Positions 10,301 to 22,300 of a stretch of DNA of 64,000 nucleotides are shown here, in pieces. The stretch is from Diospyros lotus (lineage: Eukaryota; Streptophyta; Magnoliopsida; Ericales; Ebenaceae), in NCBI RefSeq assembly GCF_014633365.1, contig NC_068348.1, forward strand, positions 17,626,311 through 17,690,310, written 5' to 3'. The notes under the pieces are model-generated. The model had not been told where the DNA came from. It saw only the letters and a list, made by a program, of their open reading frames with translations, and ran no database searches. Position 1 is the stretch's first letter; every line of letters starts with the position of its first letter. Position numbers and translations under genes: made by a program.

Positions 10301-13300
10301 CCCAAGGGTTGCGATGGGTGCGATCAATTTCCAACGCCTTGGGTGTCAATTGCGTTCATCACCCAAGCAAGCTGGACGACCTTCCCTCACGGCAAAGAAG
10401 GCGTCGGAAGTAGCAAGGAAGGGTCGAAAGTTGAAGGCGAACAAACAAGTTCGACAATTAGCAAAATCTCGTAGCCGTTAGGGTTGGAATTTGAAGGCGA
10501 AATCTGGTTGTGAGTTAGGCAGCTCCCCAAGCGATCTTAGTAGTAATTTGGCGAAGTGGGCAAAGCTTCAAGGAGCGATCTTGGTTACAGATTCAAGCCG
10601 ATCAATTCTCGGTTGTTGTTTGATTTGAATTAGGATTGGAAGGCCTGAAGTGGTGAATTGAAGCCTGGGCAAATGACATAAGGTACAAGATTGAAGCAAT
10701 TGGAAGCGTGGATGGAGGCTATAGAGTTTGGGATGTCCCAAACTCAGGAGGCGATGGTGCAAACGCAGGAAGACATGGTGATTCTGAAGGAAGCAATACG
10801 GGGAAATACGAAAAAGAACCAAGAACTTTTGGAGCAATACTTGCAAAGGTTGAATATTGTTCTCGGCATGTTGTCTTCCTTGCCCCAGTTCCAGCTATCG
10901 TCGGATTTCCATCTAGGGTACGATTCCGACCCACTTCTGCCAACCCAAGGCAGCATACCAAGGACTCGAGGAGATTTTGAAGTGGAGGAATTTCCAATGG
11001 TTCAAGAAACGCATGTTTCGGAATTCCCATTCTTTTCCTCTTAACCTACCCCCCTATGCCAATATTGGAGATTCCCAAGTTTGAGGGAACGAAGCTAAGA
11101 TGGTGGGTTAGGAGGTGCGAAAGATTTTTTCAATTTTACAAGGTGCCGAAGGAATAGAAAGTTAACTTGGCTGCAGCCTACTTAAATGATGCAGTTGATT
11201 CTTGGTTCTAGGGGTGGATCCAAGATGAAGGAAATGACAGGTCACTGGGGAAAATTTACAGAGGGGCTGTGTGAATGGTTCAAGGAAAGGAGTATGGTAG
11301 ATGTGATTGGGGAATTCAGTAAATTAAAACAAGAGGGGTTGGTGGTGGAATTTCAGGCGAGATTTGAGGAGTTGAGGTCCCTTGTCTGTACTATACAGCC
11401 GGGGTTAACCAAGTAGTACCTGGTGTCCATTTTTACAAGTGGGTTGAGGGAAGAACTGCACTCAATGGTGAAGATGATGATGCCATCATCAGTGAAACAA
11501 GCAGTAGAGAAAGCCCGGCTGCAAGAACTGACACTAGAAGCAATTTTTAAGAAGTACGAAATGCCGTTGAGTGGTAGTCAGCCTAATAATCAGCAGTTGG
11601 AAGGGATTTTCGAGGTTAACACTAACCTTGATGCAGTCAAAAACCCTATGCCAGAGTAGAGAAGACAGATAAGATCGTGTTATAAATGTGGAGACCACTT
11701 CCATCCAGGCCCATCAATGCAAAAGACTGCTACTGGAAGGACTAGATACAAAAAATGAAGAGGATGAAGAACAAGAGGGTATTTGCCTTGAAGAAACCAG
11801 AGAGTGCAACATGATCAACGGTGTGGAGTTGTGTTCTGTTCAGGCTGTTGAGTTTGAATAAAGGGCTGAGGTGAAGGAGAAGGATTTGAGGTCTGCACTT
11901 CTACTACTCAAAGGGAAAAAGCAAAGGAAGGGGCAGCAAGTAGTGAAAGCAGGGATTGGTTGAACCATAGCCGTCGCTGTAAATTCTTAGGTAAATTCTT
12001 GAGGACAAGAATTTTCTTAAGGGGAGTGGAATTGTCATGCTTCCAGGGGTAGAAAGGGGAATTATAAATAAATACAGTTGTATCCGTTAGCTAGGTGGTT
12101 AAGGAGTTAGAACAGTACAACAGCCTAACCTCTTCTGTTGTGAGGAAGGCTGTATGTGTAACTGAGAATGGGGAAAAGGGATTATTGAATAACAGAAGAA
12201 CTTTTGGCTCTCTCTCTTTTCTCTCATTTCTGCTTCTCTCTCTCTCATTCTCAGGCAAATTAAAAGGATAAAAACAAAATACATCAAATTCAAACATAAA
12301 CAATTCATAATCAAACAAAAAAATCAAGAAAATAAACACAACAATCCAACATGAATCATCATCAATCATGAGATGATCTTCTTGATCATCATCATCTAAA
12401 TTATATTGGTCACTTCCAAAGTCTTCCTTTCCTTCCTCTTCTTCAAAATTAATATCTTCCTCCTCATCTGTAAGTGTTAGTACTAATCTTTCATTGAGAA
12501 GAAGATACTTTTGCCTTTTCCTTTCCCTTTGCCATAACACTTGTTCCTTTGGCTAATCTAATGTGATGGACACTCTCCTCAACTCTAGCAGCTCTAGCAA
12601 TAGTACTCCATGTTAAAGAATCATCTTCAAACACAGTCTTCTTCCCCATCTGATGATCCATCCATTCTACCCATCAGCCATTCATTACTATCATCTATGT
12701 TCTTCAAAGAGATGGGGTCAATGCGATCATGTGCATCATATCAACGCTTCAATGCTTGAATGTATTTTACAAACGCGAAATCATTCAAGCGTTGTTGAGC
12801 TAGCCTATTTATTTATTTATTTTTTTGTTATGAATTTGCGAATACAGAACATTTTTAATAAGTATATGTCATTTGAAAAAACTAAAGAGTCTATGTTAGT
12901 TGTTACTTACATGCTCAAAAATGCTCCAATTACGCTCACATCTAGATGCACTACGAGTAAGGCTAAGCACTTTAACTGCAAATTTTTGCAAGTTGGATGG
13001 AAGATCCATAAAATTTCCACCATTTAGCTGTTGAGATGGAATAATTAGGTTGATGCTATTTATCAAACATCTTATAAACTAATCTTAAAAAATTAACTAT
13101 GCACTTATTTAATTGAAAATTGACATAAATCCCAACAAACTCAATTACCTAGGGATTTTTTCTTTCAATGTCGAATAGCCAACTCCACGTGGAAAACTCC
13201 TTTAGAATTTTGATACAAATTGAATGAGTCATTAGTTTTGTCTTGCTCCTCATGGCTTGGAACCAACCTTTGCAAAGCTTTGTACAATCCCGTCGTAATC

Positions 13301-16300
13301 TCTTCATCTTTAGAAATATTGGAATCTGAATAAAAAAACTCTGGATTGAAATAGTGTCTAGCTGCATGCAAAGGTCGATGGAGTTGACATTCCCACCTTT
13401 TATCAATGATTTTAAACACTTCATCATATTTTTCTTCTCTTTCCTGAAAGGATTTTGAAATGGTTTCCTTAGCTCTATCCATCGCCTCGTAAATGTATCC
13501 CATTGCAGGTCTCTTTTCACCATCAACCAACCCAAGGACCCAGGCTAAATGATCAAATGACTTAAGAATTTAAATAATACTAGTCCAAAATATGGGCATT
13601 AATATGGTGGCAGTCACTCTTTTACCTGCAGCTTCCTTAGCCCATTTGCTTTTTGTCCAGGCCTTTGAGGTGAACATTTTTTTCAAATTTGTCTTTTGCT
13701 TATGTATTCTCAAAAGTGTGAGATAAGCAGTTGCAAATCTCATGACATCGGCTCAAACAAGCTCTCTTTCTCTTGTAAACTTCCTCAATGCATTCAATTG
13801 CATTGTCCTCTTCAATGTCCTACCAACAATAGGCATTTTGCCTATATCTTCTAACATTAAATCAATACAATGTTCCACATAAGGAGTCCAATATAAATGT
13901 TTTTGCTTTGCTTGCAACAATTCTTCTAAAAATTAAGATAAGAAAATAAATTTTAAATTTAAACACTGGCTAAAGTAAGATTATGAAAATGAATTGAAGA
14001 TTTTGTGAGTAAATTCAAAATTGAATTGTCTGACCTGCAAGGACACTATTAGATGCATTATCCGTGACAACTTGGACAATATTTCTCTCTCTGATATGCT
14101 CCACTAGGCTATCAAATAATTTAAACATGTTTTCCCCAGTCTTTGAATAATCAGAAGCATCAACAAATTCCAAGAAAAAGGAACCCTTTGGAGATTTTAC
14201 AAAAAAAATTATCAAAGTTTTCTGTTTCTTATCAGTCCATCCATCAGCCATAATAGAGCAACCATACTATGCCCATTCTTCCTCATAAGACTTCATCATT
14301 TGTTTCACATCAGCAACTTCCTTATGTAACAAAGGAACCCTAACCTCATGGTAACTTCTTGGTTTCATCCCAATGCCAAATTAACCAATAGATTCAACTA
14401 TTACAGCAAAACTAGGATAGTTGATATCATTGAATGGAGTTGCCACATCATACATCCATTTAGCTATATCTTTTCAAGCTTTCTCATGCAATTCCTTTTT
14501 ACAAACTTCATTTATTGTGGTTTGTTTCATCCTCTTCCTATCTTGCAATACTTTCTCCACACTAGGAGTACAAAATACATCCATTGGCCCTCTTACTTTT
14601 GGCTTTTTCGCATTGAAAGACTTACTACTGCCCTGTTTTGAACTCTTAATTTTAAGTCCAACAATATAATCTTCATCTACATAATCGCCAAAAGCATCCA
14701 CATCTTCAAATTCTGGAATAGAACTTTTCTCCATACTCATTGCAGCTTTTTTCTCCATAAATTCCTTGATTTCTTCTTTAATATGTGGTGGACATTTTGC
14801 ACTAGGTTTAGTATTACAGAATCCTCCAACAATATGCTGCTTAGCTCTATAAATTCCTCCATTTGTAATTTTTTTCGCAAAAATTACAAATCAGATCATT
14901 TGTGCTATTGGCAAGATGAACATATTTCCATGCTAGGTGTTTTCGATTACCAGCAGTGGTACTACTAGAAGACTCCATAAAAGACTGAAAAAACAGCTTT
15001 AGTCACAACTGAGTGAATGCCAATGTAGGTGCTGGGCTGAGCCAGCTTGTTCTTTTCTAAAAATGCTTTGAAAGTTGCATGGGCTTAAGCTATTTGTTGC
15101 TCAAGCATGAAAATGCAAGCTTGCTTGTTTCAAATGCATTGGCTGAATGGTATGCACAAATATGTGATGTTTTCTTGCTATAATGTGTTCTTGAAATGTT
15201 GATTATGATGCACTCACAGTTTATGCCCAAAAAGTATGTGGCTTGTCATATATTTGCATATGTTTAGAACTCCCTAAGAAGAATCCAAAACTGCAATAGC
15301 ATACTAATGTCTAAGAGGAAGAAAGGGAAAGCCTTAAAGGCCTTGGGTTTGTGGTGACCCTATGGTGTTCAGCCAATGGTCCTGAAAGCAAGTAAATGGT
15401 TACTTTGCGTTAAAATATTTTTAGATGGAGGACCAAGCCACAAGAATGAAAAAAGCTCCTTTGGAGCCATAATAGGACAAAGAAAGCTTAAAGTTTCCTA
15501 ATACTTTGAAGTGTTTGTTTTGGATGTATATCTTTTGTAAAGGTCGGATCATGCTTGTAAAGATGTAAATGATAGTTTTGAGGAGGGGAAGCATGATGTA
15601 TTTGTTGCCTATGAAACATACAAGTTGATGTTTTAAATATTTTGATGGATTAAAGAGAGTTGTGTTCTTGTATACCCTATAAATCAATCTAGAATAGAAA
15701 CTAGGGCCTAAAATAATCTTGTAATGCAGCTCAAAACCCTAATAAATGAAACAAGTTTGAGGCTAAAATGGTCCATAAAGGGCTTGGTTTTTGTCATGAA
15801 CCTAGGGTTTAGCCTAGGGTTGGAATGACAATCAGAAGGAGCTGATGAATAGAATCAAGAACAGAATATTTGAGAGGAAGAAATGGACAGAAATGGGGGA
15901 AAGAATGTAGAGAGAAATGAGGGAGGGAAGTAGAGAAAATGAGAGGGAGATTGTAGAGAAATTGTAGAGAGAGAATCAGATTTCATTCATTTAATTCAAG
16001 CATATTCATCTCCTCCTACAATGAGCCTTTTTATATGCATAGGTAGCTCCTTAACTAATTTTTAACAGCACCCATGTGCTCCTAACAAACAACCAAATAT
16101 CTCCTAACAAACTAATATGAGCCTATTACAATATTACCCCTTTTGTTATATCCCTATCCAATATTATCCTTCTGATCCTCCTAGGGACATGACAATTTCC
16201 CCGCCTTGAAACATGTCTTGTCCCCAAGACATGCCAAACCTTCACAGCTTCCATTATGCTCCCTTTTTCCTTTTCTTCCACAGCTTAGATGGAGAAATTT

Positions 16301-19300
16301 TGAAGATATCTTTCACTGCCAATGGAAGGATCTTAGGTGACTTTTGCTCTCCATGCATGGTATGAGTCTTCCCACTGCTAGTAACACCATAAGCAAACAT
16401 TGTACCATTAATTCCTTGCATGGCACCACCTACAACCTGCTGGGCTGCAACATCAATTTCGGTCTTCAATCCTCCCTTCAACAAGGGTGACAAAAATTCT
16501 AATCGGCCAATTGTAGCAACAACGAATATAATGGAATGAGACTTGTTCTTTCCAGCCAAACTCTCGACAGCAACATGGTGACACCATTTAGGATCAGTGA
16601 GACTTCCTCTTGTTGGTGTTGTCTTCACCTTATCATTAGCTAAGGAATCCTCAGCATTATCCAACATCATAGGCAGTGGAACCTTATCATTAGGAACTCC
16701 ACCACCCATTCCCTTTCTTATAGAATTATGATCTTGGACACCCTCCAATCCTTCAGTCCCTGCACTAGTCAACAGAGGTTACGAATCGGCCTTGGCTTCC
16801 TCGATCACTTCATCAAATGCTTCCCCATTTTCCTCCTTCGACTGTTCCACTCCAAGGAATTCCTCCTTGTTAAAACTTCCGTGATAATCATCAAAATATT
16901 CCACCGAAAAGTTGTAACGATACTTCTTAATAAGTATCATCGCAAACTCTTGCAACTTCTTGCGTATCATAAGGCCAAATTCCTTACTTGTATCCTGTAT
17001 CCCATTGCTTGTTCCTTTGTCCCTGTTGCTGCCAACTGCAAATGCAGCCTTCTTTGGCTACCATTGAGGCTCCATTTCAGCTGAAAATAAAGCACTCTTT
17101 TGCTGCAATTGAGGCTCCAATTGTCTCATATGCGCATTGCTTCCCAAGGCTTCATGAGCAGGCCATCCCATTGAAAACGCAGCATCCTTCGGCTGCAATT
17201 GAGACCCCATTTGTTTCATGTGTGTCATGCTCCCCATGGTCGACATCTCACGGACATGCCACTTGGAAGACTGATACATTCCGCTCTCTTTAATGAAGTT
17301 AGATCAGAATTACCATAAAGGAGCGCTGGAATTCACAGCCAATAATCACCCATCCAAATTCGCCTTCAAAAATTCACTCCCAGCTGCTCCGAACTTTGCT
17401 GGAATCAGATACTGAAATTGCTGGGCTTCTTAGCCGAGAATTACTCATCCCTTTCGGTTACGATCGGTCTCGATTTCAACAGCCAAGACCAATCGAACTC
17501 GCTGGAATTAGCTGTTGGAAGTTGTTGAATTCACAACCAGGAAGTGTGGGTCACTGGATTACAACAGCCTAACTTAGATCAACTCAACTTGTTCCTCCAA
17601 TACTCACCTAATCGAACCTCTCAATTGCACCTTCCGAACACGAGCCCAACCGTTAAGATTTGTCAGAATCTCAAACGGATCTGCTTGGCCAAGCCGCCTT
17701 TCAATTTGGAATCACCCGCCCTGCTCGTTTGGAACCTGACCAACACTCAGTAAATTCACAACCGAGAGTCACTCTTCCTCATCATTTCCAAGTTCGCACC
17801 GAAGGTTACCTGAATCGCCTTATGGACTCGAACTCACTGTCTAATTCGCCTTCAGTTCGGAGCCAAGTCGCCTTGCTCTTTCTCTCGGTTGAATCGTTCT
17901 TCACCCTACAATCGATTGTCGGCCCTGTTCAATTTGTCACTCACTGAACCTTGCTCGATCGATTTCATAGTCTCTTCTTCCTACTCGCCCAATCACCTGT
18001 CAAACTTCACCTTAAACCTCTACTCGATTGATTTCACAGAGAGTCGCATATTCCTACTCGCCCAATCACCGTCATTGGTTCCGGAATTCACTCATCTTCG
18101 CTTCAGCCCGAATTCGCTAACTCTGCTTTAGCAACTTTGATATGGCTTGAGAAGTTGCATGCATTCACTTTGGAAACCACCTTTCGGAATCGTCCAGATC
18201 TAATTCAACAGCTGAGGACTGCCGCTCAGTTGTAGTCGAACTAATCAAAATCTTAGGACGAGCTCTGTTGCGGTCTATGAGGATTCGATTGACTCTGTTG
18301 GAGCGCTCTATGAGTTTGATCAATTCTATTGCTGCTCCTCAAGAGTTCGCTGGAATCACCCGAAGTCTTTGCTCTATCGATTCCGCCGAGAGTCGTCGGA
18401 ATCAACTGCTACCAATTGCAGGAATTATAGCCAAGGAACGTTTGTCTCTGATACCACTTGTCATGAACCTAGGGTTTAGCCTAGGGTTGGAATGACAATC
18501 AGAAGGAGCTGGTGAATAGAATCAAGAACAAAATATTTGAGAGGAAGAAATGGACAGAAATGGGGGAAAGAATGTAAAGAGAAGTGAGGGAGGGAAGTAG
18601 AGAAAATGAGAGGGAGATTGTAGAGAAATTGTAGAGAGAGAATCAGATTTCATTCATTTAATTCAAGCATATTCATCTCCTCCTACAATGAGTCTTTTTA
18701 TAGGCATGGGTAGCTTCTTAACTAATTTCTAACAGCACACATGTGCTCCTAACAAACAACCAAATATCTCCTAACAAACTAATATGAGCCTATTACAATA
18801 TTACCCCTTTTATTATATCCCTATCCAATATTATCCTTCTGATCCTCCTAGGGACATGACAGTTTTGGACAGAAAAGAAGGCTGGAACTTGTTAGGAAAT
18901 GAGCCCCATAGTAGGCCGAGAGAAAGGGAAAAAACAGCAGGAGAAAAGTTAGGAGAGAAATGAAAAGGTGTTTTAGAGAAAGCTCGATAAAATGGAACAA
19001 AAATTGGAGGGTTTAGAGAGCCTTCAGAGCTTGGTTTTGGCAGGTCAAGAAGGCAGACTATTGCCTGGAAATGTGGGCTACAAATGGGCTCAAGGTTGGG
19101 CCAAAATTTGTTTAAGGTGAACTTTGGTTAGGTTAAGGTTAATGGGCCAAAGGTGTAATTAAAGAGAGCTAAAGGCGCTTGAATAGGGTCCAAAATTTAA
19201 GATAGTATTGGGTTTATATTAGGCCCAAATATTATTGGGCTAACTGTTAAAGAGCAGGCCCAATTACCCAATTGGGTTCAAAATAATAGGCCCATGGAAA

Positions 19301-22300
19301 TTGTATGGAAAGAAACATCTTCATCAAATGGTTATTTTAAATTTGAACAGAAAAGGTTCTTTGTAAATATTAGAAAATTGCCATTGTGTTGTGGTTTAAT
19401 TTTTCTTGTTGCAAGGGTCCCTGTTGAAATACACTTAAAATATTTGTTCTGTTTGCTGAACAATTGAAAGTTGTTTTGTTGGTATTGCTAGGAATTACAT
19501 GGTTCCTTTCGGTGAATCTAGGGCTCTTGTTCCTATTAAGTAAGCAAGCAACCAACTCCTAAATTCTCACAATCCCTCCATCATACACACCTTGTAAATT
19601 ACATGGATTAGTTCACAGGATATCCTAAAATGCTTGATCACATACCGAACAAAATTTCCATGTACAGTAGATGGACCTGGCAATTGGATGTGCATTTGTC
19701 ATTTGGGCGAGAGATTTCAATGACAGAATCCTGCCTAAAACTCCTTGAATAGAAGTTAAAAGTCTGGTGTGAAATTTTTTTATCTTGTCATTCCTTTAAG
19801 TTGGGTATATGGAGTTGGCAGCTAGTTCCAGTTTCTCAGTAACTTGGTTTACCTCTTGTAGGTAATCTGGATGATGCTGATAGAGTAAAGAATAGGAATG
19901 AGCAGCGTTTTGCTGTTCCTGGAGAACCTGTCTGCGTGGTTTGTGGGAAATATGGAGAATACATTTGCGATGAGGTGTGATACTTCTACTGTAGCTTTAC
20001 TAAAATGCTTATCAGACTCAGATCTTTTCTTATCTTCATTCCTGTACCACATGCAGAAGCTTTACAATTTCTCTGTACGTTTGTTTTGATAGACTGATGA
20101 TGATATCTGCAGCATGGATTGCAAAGCTGAGCTTTTGGAGAACCTAGAACTTTCCAAGGTGTTTGCTGCCTTAAAATTTTTCTTCAAAGTAGATAACTTC
20201 TCAATTTTCTTCTGCCTTCAGACCCCTGAAACCCTTTCATTGCTAATGTTTAAAGGAACATTTAAGCAACCAAAGACAACATGAATCCTTACATAGACCT
20301 AGTTCTTCACTTGTGGTTGAATTTGGAGGGGACACCTGGGATCATAACCGTTTGCGTTGGTCCAAAAAGCGATCAAGCCTTTGTACATATGAATGGTAAA
20401 TTTCATCCTCACTACTTTAAAATTTTGTGAACAAGTTTTTCTCAGAAGGGTGCTTTAGCTGTTTAATCCATTAGGGGAAGAGTGGGAGATGTCATATTTA
20501 ATATTTCTTTTTCTGTGCTTTTTGCTATTAAACCTATGTTTGACAGTGCACTTGATTCTTTCATCGAGATATTAATTTGGGGATTCTGTACCTGTGTTCT
20601 TGTAACTGCAAACATAAAAACCATTTGCTTTTTTCATTCTTTAAAACTGTTCATTTAATTGCCATCTTGCTACTGTAGCTGGAAATGCCAGAGGCCTGGG
20701 CATCTGGCTGAAGACTGTTTGGTGATGGCGTCCAACGTTAAATATCCTGGTTTAGGAGAACCGTCTGACGAGGTATTTTCTCTCTTTTGTATGTCAGTGA
20801 ATATTTCAAATGATGTGGTGTGTACTTTGTTTGGTGACCATAATTTGATTAAGCTTATCAAACCTTTCCTTTTGTACAGGTGGCAGTAGGTCAAAAGAAA
20901 TCCATTTCCTTGCCCAAAAATCTTCTTGAACTGTACAGAAGGTTCTCCCCCCCCCCCCCCCCCCCCCAATTTATGCATTTATAATCTAGGTGCATCTGTC
21001 TCGTTCACTTTATATGATATTATTTTACTTAATTGTAAAATAACTTTATTATCTAATGTAGTTGCTCTGGATTGATATATGAAACAAACTTTAAAACAAT
21101 CATTCACTACTTGTTGCTTTTGGTTTGAGATTATTTTTATGTTGAAACTTAGTTATTTCCCTCAGAAAAATGGGAATGCTCCCTCAAATAACCATGTCAT
21201 GGATAACAACTCTAGATGCTTTTGAAAAGTTATGTTGAACTATGGATACTTGTGAAAAGTTATATTGAAGTTTGGACATTGAATATCTTCAATTGGTTAA
21301 TGTCATTATAGAAGATGGGAAAAAAAGGTTTCATTAGGCTGTATTACATTTTGGTGACTGAGTTTCTAATATTTTCATTGATAGAATTAGTTAAGAAGTT
21401 CAATTTAAAACAGAAAATTTTGTTCTTATCTATGTTCCCGCCGAACTCATCTTGAATGGACACATCTGTACATTAAGCAGATTCATTGAACCCGTTTCAG
21501 AACTGAAAACTAGTTGCCTTTACTTATAATATGGTTTAGGTTATTGCATTCATTAAACAAAGAAATTTTAAGGTGTTTTATTATGCTCCCCACGTGGAGA
21601 GTTATTGAGTATTTCTGGTCATTAGGAAATATAAATGAGTGACCTTGTTCCTGTTCTTTGTTTTGGTCTCTATACTTCTGTATTTTGTATATTTTAAAAG
21701 CAAGCTTGTTGAGTAGAGAGTAAAAGTTCAAAAGGTGGATTAGTTGATTGACATTTGCCTATTCATTGTAGACATGTATATTCATTTCTTTGGTCTATGT
21801 TTATCTGCAGATGCCACCAAATTGGCAAAAACTTGTCAGATGCAAAGTGTAATACATGCTGTAGGTCATCAACTTTGGCCACTTGCCTTGGTTGTAGTAC
21901 CACCTTTTGTGACAGGTAAGCTAGAATAATAATCTGATACTTTTCTGCTTCTGAAATGATTTGTTAAAGCACTACTCTGTCCTTACTGATACTAATGATA
22001 TGGGACATTTGTCACTATCATTTGGTTTGGATTGACTTTTGGTTGTCCAATGCTGGATGCATGATAGTTGGTTATCTTGAGAATTAGTAGATGAACCATT
22101 TTATATGAGAAGTATTGAGCAAATTGAGGGGCATTATTTACTTGGCTTCGTGATGTTCTTTTTTTATTTTATTTTTACTTTTTCTCGGCATGGTTGTGAA
22201 AGGTGTGCCTTGTCACTGAAAAATCTCTAAGAAAGTGCCTCACTCCATGCTAGGCTATAAGCTCTATTGCCATGCCTACAATAACGCCCTCGTGTTTGTG

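Larger units (their letters stand above)
7054..12254 (+). mobile_element. LTR retrotransposon 1 (gag only, 3' LTR truncated, host to nested element 2)
   Basis: The 5' LTR is 7054-7388 (TGTCGCG to TTGACA). The primer site TGGTATCAGAGT at 7391-7402 fits initiator-Met tRNA. The 3' LTR starts at 12033 after the purine tract AAGGGGAGTGGAAT (12019-12032). The two LTRs align over AGGGGTAGAAAGGGGAATTA and on through the CT-rich tail, but the 3' copy stops at about 12254, where hAT-related sequence begins, so the right end and target duplication are lost. The interior holds element 2 (7622-10240) and a decayed gag. No protease, RT or integrase was seen, so it depended on another element for mobility. 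Confidence 0.75.
15792..18861 (-). mobile_element. LTR retrotransposon 3 carrying a captured kinesin fragment
   Basis: Two 403-bp LTRs (15792-16194 and 18459-18861) are bounded by perfect GTTTT target duplications (15787-15791, 18862-18866). By hand count they differ at about 11 positions. The element points to the minus strand: the primer site TGGTATCAGAGA (complement of 18445-18456) sits next to the right LTR and the purine tract CAAGGCGGGGAAAT (complement of 16195-16208) next to the left one. The 2.26-kb interior has no protease, RT or integrase. It holds a repetitive Gln/Met-rich frame (about 17060-17280), a Lys/Glu-rich frame (16779-16970), and the kinesin fragment. Confidence 0.85.
6096..19861 (+). 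other. Intron 5 of the zinc-finger gene, 13.8 kb, transposon-filled
   Basis: The donor is at 6096 (TCTG then gtttgt) and the acceptor at 19860-19861 (cttgtag). Both sides are phase 1, giving a Gly codon. Native-looking intron sequence covers 6096-7053, about 14979-15791 and 18862-19861, where I see no gene. The rest is the LTR element 7054-12254 with a nested LTR element, the hAT transposase remnant 12491-14978, and the minus-strand LTR element 15792-18861. Confidence 0.75.
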
